This document shows, in pieces, positions 35,373 through 48,194 of a stretch of 64,000 nt of DNA. How positions within the stretch are numbered: the stretch's first letter is position 1; every line of letters starts with the position of its first letter. Source of the DNA: Beroe forskalii (lineage: Eukaryota > Ctenophora > Nuda > Beroida > Beroidae). The notes under the pieces were generated by a model that was not told the origin of the DNA, ran no database searches, and saw only the letters and a program-made list of their open reading frames with translations. Where the stretch lies: contig WFMF01000092.1 in the NCBI GenBank assembly GCA_011033025.1, forward strand, positions 1 to 64,000, written 5' to 3'. The position numbers and the translations under genes are program-made.

Positions 35373-37832
35373 GAGGCAGCACCTACATCCAGCTAAATTA
35401 TCTGGGAGCTAGTGAAATTCCTGGGGCGTTCCTTATAATTATTTGTGGAGACCGAGGTCTGAAAACCCCGGTTTTAATTCCAAGATGTCAAAGTGAAGTA
35501 AACAAATTATCAGCAGCAAAATTATAAAATTGTCTTGTCGGTGAAACTTGTTGTGCTGTCCTGCGGACAAATTACACGACGTGCGCCCAACAAAAACATG
35601 CGGTAATTAGAGTTGACACTGGATAAATGCACATGGCAAAGTACACACCGGGTCATGTGTCTACCAAGGTGGAGCAAATGTCATTTTTCAAGGGAGGCTC
35701 CAGCGTGGTGGATCTGCGTCACAGCTAAACGACTACCACGCAGGTTCAGCGCACCTACTGTAATAACAGATATAAAGTAGCTGGGTAATAATCCCGCGTG
35801 GGCTGGTGGAAAAGTGGCTGATTGGTTGGTGATTTGGTTATTGCTATCCAGAGGCCAGCCCAGCCATTATTAATTCCAAATAAATTCGAATAGGTATAAA
35901 TTCATTGTAACAGTATAAAATTTCTTCACGCAGCGAAACGGAGAATAAGTTTTCAAAACTGCTAAGGTGTATAAATAATTACAGTCTGGCGACGCTATAT
36001 GGCTATTTTAAACTTAAAAAAGTGAAAATGAATTTCCATGATACCATAATGAAACATAGAAGTACAGAAAGTGTATATCTCAACAAGAATTGCATCCGAT
36101 TTGTGGCTAGATTAAACAAGCACTTTATTTCCCTCCCCATACCCAGCCGGCCGCCTTGTAAGTGGAAAAACGCGAAAAAGTTAATGAAACTTCTCATTAT
36201 TAGTCTCCTGTGAATTAAATTCGGGTGTGATAATTATCAATAATACACTCCTTTATTCAAACTTCTGTATAGTAGCACGTACGAAAAAATATTATCAGGG
36301 AAAATTTAAAAACTCAAATGATAACTCTCCTCTGGAATATCAAGAAGGTGCAAGGTGGCAGTAAACGTTAGTTGGTAATCGTAAGGGTGCAGCATCAAAT
36401 ATTTGCAGCTATAAAAATGTTATTCGTGACTGAGAGACAATTTTTAGTTAGTTCTGACTTAATAAAAGTATTGTGTCGGGCGATAGTTATACTATTATCA
36501 TAATTGACTCGTATTATCGAAACTTATCAAATTCGACTCGCACTTCATGAGATAATTTTAGACAACACACTGCCATTCTCTCATTAGAAGTTTCAACGGT
36601 CTGGAGGGACGACAACTCAGCTTACTAACTTACGGTACTCATCCAAATCAAAATAAATTTTCCGAGTACGATTTTAATTGAAGAGGCGTGTAGAGCCGCA
36701 GGGCCACGTGAGCAAACAAGAAGTTCAGAAGGAAGTCAGGAGATGGAGGTCGGTAGAAGTTCGAACGATTTAGGTACTGATTTGGAGAGAGTTTTCGATC
36801 TGGAGCTTTCAAAATTTTTGTGATAATCGTCAAGAAAAAAGTGGTGTCACGTGTGATCACAGTGCTTCACGTAAATTCGCGTATGTATGACCCTGGTCAG
36901 TCTAACAGTTAAGGAATTCGTAATTTTGAAGATTTGGCACGACGACAGGCGGACATGACATACACGCACGTACACAAAAATTCTTCGTGCCCATGGCTAC
37001 TTCTTTAATAAATAATAGTGCGTTCGGAAAAGATTGTCACTTGCAATTTTCTGGAGAAACGGCTGCCGGGAGTGACTTTTTGATGTGATATTCGTTTTTT
37101 TCAGACATTTTTGGATTAAGTTAATCGGGTTTTACCGATAACTAAATTTTCTTAGCCCATTCTACAGAAGATGGGAGAAGATTCAAATTTCTAATATTTG
37201 CTCCGCTGTAATGAAACTGGCCACAAAATTCGTTGTCAAAGAAAACGCGCTATCAACGGACCCAAGAAGTGTGAGATAATCAAAATGAGGCTGTTGCAGC
37301 ACATGTGGATGCTAACCGGAACAAATGAACTGTTTTTTGTCGAGTCGAAATATTCCTAAGGGGATGCTTTGACCTCAAAAAGGATATGCCCCAGATAGGG
37401 CAGTTGAAACTTTTGCTCTGGCTATTGTCCAGAAATATGACATTTAAATTACTTGAAACCTTCGGTTATCCTGTTAGGCTATTAGTTCAGACCCTTCCGT
37501 ACACGAGACAGCCATTTTTAAGATTTTGACTAATTTTATTAACTTCAGAAACGTGTGTGCTAGCTGTATACTGCATTATCGGTTACTGAACTGATAAATT
37601 GCCACTTTTTAGCTCTACTCATCAATCATGCAGGGTTAAATTGAACAGAAACTTGCCCTAGATGTCAACCAATCATCCTATTCTTTAGTTTTGGACCTGA
37701 ACGCCCTGAATATGTTCTGAATAGTGAAATCGGACCATAAAAACATGGCCTAGAAGATATAGAATTCGCCATACAGCGGAGCACCTGAAAACAATCAAAA
37801 AACAAGCTAGATGACCCACTCAAAAATCTTCG
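35373..37832. other. Arm 2 flank upstream of channel copy
   Basis: Counterpart of 6030-8493, near identical, without recognised genes. The TTAA at 37833-37836 is the empty site of the 4199-6025 element. Confidence 0.45.
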
Positions 37833-37836
37833 TTAA

Positions 37837-39267
37837 CACTGAAAATTTGTCATTCAGTCTGGTAGAGACCCTTGTCCTCGAATATGTCGAAATTTTGACA
37901 TTTTTGGTCATATTTGTCATTTTATGCCTGTAGTGACAATCATTTCCGAACGCCCTAGTATAATAATAACCTTGGTCCATGGCAGCCACAGTAATATTCA
38001 AAATTTTTGAGACACTTTCAGAACTTGTCCATTTCTAGCCCTCCATCAATGCCTTTCGATTGGAAATGGAAGCAAAAGGTTTGTCCCCTCGCGACGTCCT
38101 ACTATTCTAGACTTGATCAGCTATACTCAAAAAAGTAAACAAAGTTTACTCTATAACTGTTGACTACTATGAAGTTTACTTTACCAATGAGGATATGCAA
38201 GGCGAGTCTCTTACCTATCTGAAAATCATTGATCTCAGATCGTCCGGGCTGATGATAACAATGATCAAGTGATAAGGTTACAACAATAAGAAATTACCCT
38301 ACTATTTAGTACCTAATTAGCTAAGCCTACGGCTTCCTTGCGATATAACAATAAAAGATAATCATAATCAAAATAATCAGCATACAGTATTACAATAACA
38401 CGGAAATATATAAGCTCATAACGGTACATCCCCTACATCTAGCGGTAATGTCGAACTTATCTCTCTCGAGAAGAAGGCTAGTGCAAATACGTTCACTAAT
38501 CATCCGAGCCGAAGCCGAGTGTTTATTGTTGCGATAATTGGAAAGGCGGCAGCCTAGGTAAGTATTGCGGCATTTTGTGGCGATATATGATTGCATTTTA
38601 GTTTTATGCCATGAACGCTTTATTTTACCTCTAACTTTTTAAAGTTAGAGGTAGTGGGCAAGATGATGAAAAATAATGATCAATCTGTAAAAATGTAAAA
38701 GAACGATCAATCTACGTATCCAATCAACAAACCGTGAAAGAACGATGCATCTACAAAATCGATCTACGAAATGCGAATCTAGATGCTTCTTTAGGACGAG
38801 CGAATCCTGTCGAAATCCTTAGACTGGCTGTCTAGCGTCTACTAAAACTACCGTTTGTCGGGGTGATATCTCAACATCATCAGCAGACATCGTATATCTC
38901 TGATATGAGAATTATTGAATTACGGGTACTGATATGAAATGTCAGCACTCTCCATAGACTCTTAGAGGCCCCCCGTATCTCGAACTGATATTACGCTACG
39001 CAATTAGCAATAACTCAAAGATAGATTTAATTAAAGAATTAACGGAAAATTCAGGTAGGTATAACGATTATATCTTGGGATTGATAATTCCATTATTCAG
39101 ATATCCAGCTCACACTCCCAGTTATTTTTCAGTTGTTGATATACTAGATTGGTGAAGGGTGTTAACGCACGAAAATTGATGACACTTGAATCGTTCTCGT
39201 ATGGTAAAAATTTAAAGCAGACTATCCCATGATTAATTGTATTCTGTACTCAAGTTGAAATATCAGC
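37837..39267. other. Arm 2 outer segment
   Basis: Counterpart of 2761-4194. No gene recognised. Confidence 0.45.
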
Positions 39268-39957
39268 TTAATAAGTTATGGATAATGGAGTTATCATAGC
39301 TAGATATGCAAGAATGCAATCCTTACGCTGAAATAAAAAGATTAGGTAAAGTTGGGTTTCTGTATTAGACAAAATTGAAGAGAAGAAATCTTTCATTTCT
39401 ATGGAGCAATGACCATGAGGTATGGTAACTTGCTTCCTCCCTGTAGAATAATCCGATGAGAGTCAGCTTGACAATCGAGCGCAGTTTTGTAACTCAAGAA
39501 CTAGGTACAAACTTATCGTTTAATAAAACCTCGACCTCGGCCTCCTTCGTAATGGACGGTAGAGCGTAATTTCATGGTTTGAAAATTTCACCGTTACAAA
39601 ATATTTCCATTTTTAATTATTAGTCTGCGTCTACATAACGCCAGGATTTCAAATGTGCCAAAATAAGCTACTATGGCAATTATGACAGTGCACTACGTAT
39701 TTGGGAATTATAAGAGTAGCGTTTGCTGGTCGGTCCTCTAAAGTTATCAGATTAGCATTTATATTACGTGTTTCTGTTTTCAGACTAGCATTTATATTGC
39801 ATGTGTCAGAGAGCAAGTTAGCATTTATAGTACGTGGGTCAGTTATCTGATTAGCATTGTGTATACTGCACTTACCATAGCTGCTAGTTTTAAGATATAA
39901 GTGAGACAAGCAAAGCAAACACGTAATACAAATGCTAATCTGAAACACTTATACCTA

Positions 39958-40290
39958 CAGCGACTGAGAAGAATTTGGGGGTGTTTGGCCTGAATGAATC
40001 TTCAAATGAGGACGTGAAGGGTCTGGTCGATGAAATTCTGGATGCTGTGGGCGAAAAGCCAACATTTGAAGCTGAACGAATTTTAAGAGTGAGGAAGGGT
40101 GTATCGAGACCCGTTGGGATGCTCGATTAGTTGGGGTCTTAAAAGTGGGACAGTGGCGGCTGGAGGAGGAAAGCAGAGTTTTGAAGTCGATGTTCATTTG
40201 CCCAAATCGGACTTTGGTGCAGATTGCAGAGGAAAGACCACATGAAGCAGTGCGCACCGTGGGTTTTTCAAAAAAAAGGTCTACTATTTC
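39958..40290 (+). pseudogene. LINE ORF1 (gag-like) fragment, unit 1
   Basis: One frame reads NLGVFGLNESSNEDVKGLVD then FEAERILRVRKGVSRPVG before stops. A shifted frame continues LKSMFICPNRTL. These match the layout of the RNA-recognition-like region of LINE ORF1 proteins (VFGLPE..., ...RVG...RP..., ...I.PDRT...). Frame changes and stops make it a relic. An acceptor-like CTTATACCTACAG precedes it. The ORF1 assignment rests on remembered motif style, not a search. Confidence 0.55.
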
Positions 40291-41375
40291 CACTATTAAA
40301 AGTATAACTTCCTGGAATTGTTGCTATCCACTCGGCTCATTGACCCACTGAGAACTTGATAATAAGTGCACACCCTCGCATTTGGTTTATTATTCGTGTT
40401 CTTTTCCGTGCCTCTCCATATCTTAGCCAATTTAATCCTATTCCACCCATTTTCTATTATTTTCATATTTCAGCACCGTTTATCTATTCCATTTATCATT
40501 ATTTCCTATTCTTTTTCCAGTTCCATTCTAAAATAGACAGTAACTAGACCGTTCCTTTTTCCCTTCCGACTATCACTAGATCTTAGGGCCGTAACTCTTA
40601 AAAAAACAACTCACCCTCTCAAAAAAAATTTAAAGCAGACTATCCCATTAATTGTATTCTGTACTCAAGTTGAAATATCAGCTTAATAAGTTATGGATAA
40701 TGGAGTTATCATAGCTAGATATGCAAGAATGCAATCCTTACGCTGAAATAAAAAGATTAGGTAAAGTTGGGTTTCTGTATTAGACAAAATTGAAGAGAAG
40801 AAATCTTTCATTTCTATGGAGCAATGACCATGAGGTATGGTAACTTGCTTCCTCCCTGTAGAATAATCCGATGAGAGTCAGCTTGACAATCGAGCGCAGT
40901 TTTGTAACTCAAGAACTAGGTACAAACTTATCGTTTAATAAAACCTCGACCCTCGGCCTCCTTCGTAATGGACGGTAGAGCGTAATTTCATGGTTTGAAA
41001 ATTTCACCGTTACAAAATATTTCCATTTTTAATTATTAGTCTGCGTCTACATAACGCCAGGATTTCAAATGTGCCAAAATAAGCTACTATGGCAATTATG
41101 ACAGTGCGCACTACGTATTTGGGAATTATAAGAGTAGCGTTTGCTGGTCGGTCCTCTAAAGTTATCAGATTAGCATTTATATTACGTGTTTCTGTTTTCA
41201 GACTAGCATTTATATTGCATGTGTCAGAGAGCAAGTTAGCATTTATAGTACGTGGGTCAGTTATCTGATTAGCATTGTGTATACTGCACTTACCATAGCT
41301 GCTAGTTTTAAGATATAAGTGAGACAAGCAAAGCAAACACGTAATACAAATGCTAATCTGAAACACTTATACCTA

Positions 41376-41690
41376 CAGCGACTGAAGAATTTGGGGTGTT
41401 TGGCCTGAATGAATCTTCAAATGAGGACGTGAAGGGTCTGGTCGATGAAATTCTGGATGCTGTGGGCAGAAAAGCCAACATTTGAAGCTGAACGAATTTT
41501 AAGAGTGAGGGAAGGGTGTATCGAGACCCGTTGGGATGCTCGATTAGTTGGGGTCTTAAAAGTGGGACAGTGGCGGCTGGAGGGAGGAAAGCAGAGTTTT
41601 GAAGTCGATGTTCATTTGCCCAAATCGGACTTTGGTGCAGATTGCAGAGGAAAGACCACATGAAGCAGTGCGCACCGTGGGTTTTTCAAA
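41376..41690 (+). pseudogene. LINE ORF1 fragment, unit 2
   Basis: Same fragment as 39958-40290 with extra 1-2 bp indels (for example near 41382, 41467, 41508 and 41582). Confidence 0.5.
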
Positions 41691-41853
41691 AAAAAGGTCT
41701 ACTATTTCCACTATTAAAAGTATAACTTCCTGGAATTGTTGCTATCCACTCGGCTCATTGACCCACTGAGAACTTGATAATAAGTGCACACCCTCGCATT
41801 TGGTTTATTATTCGTGTTCTTTTCCGTGCCTCTCCATATCTTAGCCAATTTAA

Positions 41854-44169
41854 CCCACTCATGCCCGCCCATAGATCGGCACCTACAATTTTTGTGAAAA
41901 ATTGGTCATAGGGGTAAAATTTCACGCTGAATCTTTTCTGATAGATCTCATAACTCTAAAATTGACGGTTTTTGAGATAATGGCCTGGCACGTTTGTGGC
42001 CACTGGGGGCGGCCACGATCGTGGTTTTTAGAAAATGCTACAAATGTACAATTTATTGTCCACATATGTAACCCTACCACAAATGTAGCCACTATATTGG
42101 CTACGTTTGTGGACATGTCACATATGTGGCCATTATATTGGTAAAATTGTGAATTTATTGGCTACATTTGTGACTCGTCCACATATGTTGCCATTATTGG
42201 AACATATGTTGCCATTATAATGGCTACGTTCGTGGCCATGTCACATGCCATGTAAAAATGTTGAAGGGAGATCAAACATTATTTCATATCTTTCTCTGAT
42301 CAATTGCAATTTCAAGTCGAACATCATCACAGTCATTGGCTGTCATTCCTGTGATGCCCCGTGAGCCGGGAAAGCCCTTGTTACATGCTGCAGCTCTTCT
42401 TATAGAGTTATAGGATTGTATCAGCAGCATTATTCAATAACATTATATTTAGATATTATACCTTATCATCACAAGAAAGTACCTTGACCTAGATGAACTG
42501 AAATCGTGTAACTATGATCAAGATCTTATGATTGATGATATTATGAACGATCTTCAAAAAGCTTTTCCCTGCAAAAGGCTGCTGTTATGTTTGAATCAGG
42601 TCACCCAGATAAGTTTGGACACACCACAGGGGGTTTCCATTGGAGAATTATTCTCCCCAGATTTTGCTCATAAGCACATTTTCTTCATGAGCAGTCGGTG
42701 AACGTCATACAGTGAATAACAAATCATTGAATGGGTATGAGATCGAAACTGCAATTAAAAAGTTAGAAATGCACGTCATGGTAAAATTCGGCTTACAATT
42801 CAACACCCAGGCCGGCTCGCTGCTCAGTGCAGTCGAGCACGACAGCTATGAATAATTTTTTCTTTTTGTTTCGGTGAATGGTGATAGAAGAATCAAATAT
42901 ACAGTATTGCTAACAAGTTCTATTTTCAATTGAAGGTCCTTTACACCGCTTTACATCACCTAAGCACTTACTATAAGTAAGTTATGAATAACCTGACCAA
43001 AAATAACTAGATACAAGGAGTGAACTTTACTGAGGTTAGAAATACCAGTGTTGAGCAGCGCTTTTCCACACGTTCAATAAACCATTTTTGAAGCTTTGAT
43101 CATAACTTGGTTAGTAACGATTTTTTGTGGTGCCAGGCAACATAAAAAATAAGAGGCATTATGATATATTAGCTTTTGGTCTGAAACGTGCGAAAATAAA
43201 ACGAAATCACATAATATAAGCATATAATACTCATGATATTATGGTGATCGGTTTTCATTTTACTTGAGGCGAGTGACATAGTCAAGAATTCCCAACAAAT
43301 CAGGTATTGATTTGCATAGTATAGGTTATCGACGCTAATCCAAATCCACCAGAAAAACAATAAAACGTTTGCACCTAAGTTCAGTATATTTCCTCAGCAT
43401 TAAATCATTAATAATAGATGCCTGTTTTGGACTGACTCACGAGACATTACAAGAGCTATGGCTTACAACTGTGATAATGTTCGACTTGAAATTACAATTG
43501 ATCAGATTAAGATATGAAATAATGTTTGATCTCCCTTCAACATTTTTACATGGCGTGTGACATGGCCACGAGCGTGGCCACCATAATGGCAAAATATGTT
43601 CCAATAATGGCAACATATGGACTGAGTCACAAATGTAGCCAATAAATTCACAATTTACCAATATAATGGCCACATATGTGACATGTCCACAAACATGGCA
43701 ATATAGTGGCTACATTTGTGGCAGGTTACATATGTGGACAATAAATTGGCCACATTTGTAGCATTTTCTAAAAACCACGTTTGTGGCCGCCCCCAGTGGC
43801 CACAAACCTGACGTCACATGGAAAAGAAACAATGATCGCTAAAGTATACTGTATTTCGTCATAATGATAATTTCATTGAAGAATGCGATGATTCTTCTCT
43901 AAATTCCGAAAGTTTCAGCTGCTATTCTTGATCAGATTCTTCTGAATGAGACCTTGAAATTTCTTGTAGAAAAATGCCGTTTTTTGTCATTTTCAAACTC
44001 AATTTTCTATCATTCAAGCATCCAAAGCGCTTGAAATATTAATCAGAATGTCTTGAATAATCATCCCTCTATCTGATTCAAACGCTTTTGTTGCAAAAAG
44101 TTGTCTTGGTGCCCTTTTATGGGCTCACAATTGAGGTGGCTACATATGTGGCCACTGGGCACAAATGGG
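41854..44169. mobile_element. 2.3 kb TTAA element with long inverted repeats and iterated CCACATATGTGGCC motif
   Basis: Inserted in unit 2 of the array with TTAA on both sides (41850-41853, 44170-44173). Units 1, 3 and 4 supply empty sites (for example 40432-40435). Ends CCCACTCATGCCC / GGGCACAAATGGG, the TTAACCC arrangement of piggyBac-like elements. Internal inverted arms of about 340 bp (41997-42338 vs 43462-43803) are packed with CCACATATGTGGCC and GGCTACATTTGTGG variants. The central 1.1 kb has no recognised transposase; a 70-codon open stretch at about 42481-42702 is unexplained. Confidence 0.85.
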
Positions 44170-45116
44170 TTAATCCTATTCCACCCATTTTCTATTATTT
44201 TCATATTTCAGCACCGTTTATCTATTCCATTTATCATTATTTCCTATTCTTTTTCCAGTTCCATTCTAAAATAGACAGTAACTAGACCGTTCCTTTTTCC
44301 CTTCCGACTATCACTAGATCTTAGGGCCGTAACTCTTAAAAAAACAACTCACCCTCTCAAAAAAAAATTTTAAAGGAGACTATCCCATTAATTGTATTCT
44401 GTACTCAAGTTGAAATATCAGCTTAATAAGTTATGGATAATGGAGTTATCATAGCTAGATATGCAAGAATGCAATCCTTACGCTGAAAATAAAAAAGATT
44501 AGGTAAAGTTGGGTTTCTGTATTAGACAAAATTGAAGAGAAGAAATCTTTCATTTCTATGGAGCAATGACCATGAGGTATGGTAACTTGCTTCCTCCCTG
44601 TAGAATAATCCGATGAGAGTCAAGCTTGACAATCGAGCGCAGTTTTGTAACTCAAGAACTAGGTACAAACTTATCGTTTAATAAAACCTCGACCCTCGGC
44701 CTCCTTCGTAATGGACGGTAGAGCGTAATTTCATGGTTTGAAAATTTCACCGTTACAAAATATTTCCATTTTTAATTATTAGTCTGCGTCTACATAACGC
44801 CAGGATTTCAAATGTGCCAAAATAAGCTACTATGGCAATTATGACAGTGCGCACTACGTATTTGGGAATTATAAGAGTAGCGTTTGCTGGTCGGTCCTCT
44901 AAAGTTATCAGATTAGCATTTATATTACGTGTTTCTGTTTTCAGACTAGCATTTATATTGCATGTGTCAGAGAGCAAGTTAGCATTTATAGTACGTGGGT
45001 CAGTTATCTGATTAGCATTGTGTATACTGCACTTACCATAGCTGCTAGTTTTAAGATATAAGTGAGACAAGCAAAGCAAACACGTAATACAAATGCTAAT
45101 CTGAAACACTTATACC

Positions 45117-45430
45117 TACAGCGACTGAGAAGAATTTGGGGGTGTTTGGCCTGAATGAATCTTCAAATGAGGACGTGAAGGGTCTGGTCGATGAAATTCT
45201 GGATGCTGTGGGCGAAAAGCCAACATTTGAAGCTGAACGAATTTTAAGAGTGAGGAAGGGTGTATCGAGACCCGTTGGGATGCTCGATTAGTTGGGGTCT
45301 TAAAAGTGGGACAGTGGCGGCTGGAGGAGGAAAGCAGAGTTTTGAAGTCGATGTTCATTTGCCCAAATCGGACTTTGGTGCAGATTGCAGAGGAAAGACC
45401 ACATGAAGCAGTGCGCACCGTGGGTTTTCA
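45117..45430 (+). pseudogene. LINE ORF1 fragment, unit 3
   Basis: Nearly identical to unit 1 over the same region, with a shorter A run near 45430. Confidence 0.5.
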
Positions 45431-47196
45431 AAAAAGGTCTACTATTTCCACTATTAAAAGTATAACTTCCTGGAATTGTTGCTATCCACTCGGCTCATTG
45501 ACCCACTGAGAACTTGATAATAAGTGCACACCCTCGCATTTGGTTTATTATTCGTGTTCTTTTCCGTGCCTCTCCATATCTTAACAATTTAATCCTATTC
45601 CACCCATTTTCTATTATTTTCATATTTCAGCACCGTTTATCTATTCCATTTATCATTATTTCCTATTCTTTTTCCAGTTCCATTCTAAAATAGACAGTAA
45701 CTAGACCGTTCCTTTTTCCTTCCGACTATCACTAGATCTTAGGGCCGTAACTCTTAAAAACAACTCACCCTCTCAAAAAAAAAATTTTAAAAGGAGACTA
45801 TCCCATTAATTGTATTCTGTACTCAAGTTGAAATATCAGCTTAATAAGTTATGGATAATGGAGTTATCATATGCAAGAATGCAATCCTTACACTGAAATA
45901 AAAAGATTAGGTAAAGTTGGTTTCCTTGTAATAAAAGATTAGGTAAAGTTGGGTTTCAGACAAAATTGAAGAAGAAATCTTTCATTTCTATGGAGCAATG
46001 ACCATGAGGTATGGTAACTTGCTTCCTCTGAATAAAATCCGATGAGTCAGCTTGACAATCAGAGCGCAGTTTGTAACTCAAGAACTAGGTACAAACTTAT
46101 CGTTTAATAAAACCTCGACCCTCGGCCTCCTTCGTAATGGACGGTAGAGCGTAATTTCATGGTTTGAAAATTTCACCGTTACAAAATATTTCCATTTTTT
46201 TAATTAGTCTTATTATTTCTGCGTCTACATAACAGTGCCAGGAATTATAAGAGCCGTTTGCTGGTCGGTCCTCTAAGTTATCAGATTAGCATTTATATAC
46301 GTGTTTTCTGTTTTCAGACTAGCATTTATATTGCATGTGTCAGAAAATAAGCTACTATGGCAATTATGATGCGCACTACGTATTTGGGAATTATAAGAGT
46401 AGCGTTTGCTGGTCGGTCCTCTAAAGTTATCAGATTAGCATTTATATTACGTGTTTCTGTTTTCAGACTAGCATTTATATTGCATGTCAGAGAGCAAGTT
46501 AGCATTTATAGTACGTGGGTCAGTTATCTGAATGAATCTTCACATGAGGACGTGAAAGGGTCTGCTAGTTTTAAGATATGCTGTGGGAGAAACAAGCAAA
46601 GCAAACACGTAATACAAATGCTAAGGAAATCGAGACCCGTTGGGATGCTCGATTATTTGGGGTGTTTGGCTGAATGAATCTTCAAATGAGGACGTGAAGG
46701 GTCTGGTCGATAGAAATTCTGGATGCTGTGGGCGAAAAGCCAACATTTGAACCACATGAAGGTGCGTGGGTTTTTCAAAAAAAGGTCTACTATTGAGGAA
46801 AAGTATAACTTCCTGGACCCGTTGGGATCCTCGATTAGTTGGGGTCTTAAAAAGAACTTGATAATGGCGGCTGGAGGCATTTGGTTTTATTATTCATGTT
46901 CATTTTCCGTGCCTCGGACTTAATGGTGCAATTAATCCTATTCCACCATTTTCTATTATTTTCATATTTCAGCACCGTTTCTCTATTCCATTTATCATTA
47001 TTTTCTATCCACTCGGCTCAGACCCATTCTAAAATAGATAATAAGTGCACACCGTTCTTTTCCCTTTTATTATTCGTGTTCTTTTAGGGCCTCTCCATAT
47101 CTTAAAAAATTTAACTCACCCTCTCACCCATTTTCTATTATTTTCATATTAATTTCATGGTTTTATCTATTCCATTACAAAATATTTCCATTTTTT

Positions 47197-47430
47197 TCAA
47201 GCCAACATTTGAAGCTGAACGAATTTTAAGAGTGAGGAAGGGTGTATCGAGACCCGTTGGGATGCTCGATTAGTTGGGGTCTTAAAAGTGGGACAGTGGC
47301 GGCTGGAGGAGGAAAGCAGAGTTTTGAAGTCGATGTTCATTTGCCCAAATCGGACTTTGGTGCAGATTGCAGAGGAAAGACCACATGAAGCAGTGCGCAC
47401 CGTGGGTTTTTCAAAAAAAAGGTCTACTAT
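47197..47430 (+). pseudogene. LINE ORF1 fragment, unit 4 (partial)
   Basis: Only the part from AGCCAACATTTGAAGCTGAAC onward is in order; the preceding part lies displaced at about 46,655-46,750. Confidence 0.5.
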
Positions 47431-47770
47431 TTCCACTATTAAAAGTATAACTTCCTGGAATTGTTGCTATCCACTCGGCTCATTGACCCACTGAGAACTT
47501 GATAATAAGTGCACACCCTCGCATTTGGTTTATTATTCGTGTTCTTTTCCGTGCCTCTCCATATCTTAGCCAATTTAATCCTATTCCACCCATTTTCTAT
47601 TATTTTCATATTTCAGCACCGTTTATCTATTCCATTTATCATTATTTCCTATTCTTTTTCCAGTTCCATTCTAAAATAGACAGTAACTAGACCGTTCCTT
47701 TTTCCCTTCCGACTATCACTAGATCTTAGGGCCGTAACTCTTAAAAAAACAACTCACCCTCTCAAAAAAA

Positions 47771-48194
47771 TACCCCTTACTAACGGACTTCTTTATTAAC
47801 CTTTTAATTTATTTCCTTGTGTTTAAATCAAACGCAGTTTCTGTTGCTTGTTTGAGACGAATTTCGTTTTGGTCACACATATAGAAGATCAAAGACAAGC
47901 CTTGGAAAATAGCTGATGGGTTTAAATCCCGAAAGACCACTAAAGAAAAGCAAATAGGAAAAGGATGAGTGTTTTTAACGCATTTTTTAACTCTTATTTT
48001 TTTTCTTTTTTTTCTTTTAATATTTTTAATATCTACTTAGTACTCACTTACTGTGGGGGGGGGGGTTGCCGTCCTGGCCAGGACGGAAGTAATCAATTTT
48101 TCCCCTAGTACAGAATAATTAATTTTGGGAACGGTTAGCAGCGATTGAGTTTCATCGAGTATGTGCCCTGCGGCTTACGGCATGCACGCAATAA
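47771..48194. other. Low-complexity intergenic stretch
   Basis: T-rich tract (about 47,985-48,035), a G13 run near 48055-48067 followed by the palindrome CCGTCCTGGCCAGGACGG. No gene. Confidence 0.55.

Larger units (their letters stand above)
21946..39271 (-). repeat. Arm 2 of giant inverted duplication
   Basis: Reverse-complement partner of 2757-18694. The outer boundary is the TTAA at 39268-39271, which matches the TTAA beside the element in arm 1 (2757-2760). Beyond that the arms are unrelated: a tandem array begins on this side. Arm 2 alone holds insertions at 22182-22487, 23682-26685, 28761-30585, 31520-31769 and 32303-34042. Confidence 0.92.
39219..47770 (+). repeat. Tandem array of four ~1.42-kb units
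   Basis: Unit starts (AGACTATCCCAT..TTAATTGTATTC) at about 39219, 40632, 44378 and 45794. Spacing is 1413, 1426 (after removing the 41854-44169 insertion with its TSD) and 1416 bp. Units 1-3 are near identical. Unit 4 is scrambled: segments are repeated and reordered between about 45,900 and 47,190, then it runs normally to the end. Only the first ~50 bases of the unit are shared with palindrome arm 1. Confidence 0.9.

Noticed and set aside
2757..39271. Palindrome as a simple single-molecule read artefact (missed adapter)
   Set aside because: That artefact would give arms with the same insertions. Here each arm has its own clean insertions with target duplications, so the arms come from different DNA copies. 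A haplotype mis-join is still possible.
39649..39948. Repeated 99-118 residue minus-strand frames in the array units (also 41010-41366, 44753-45109)
   Set aside because: They recur only because the unit is tandemly amplified. Asn/Thr-rich translation comes from a short repeated TTAGCATTTAT-type sequence.
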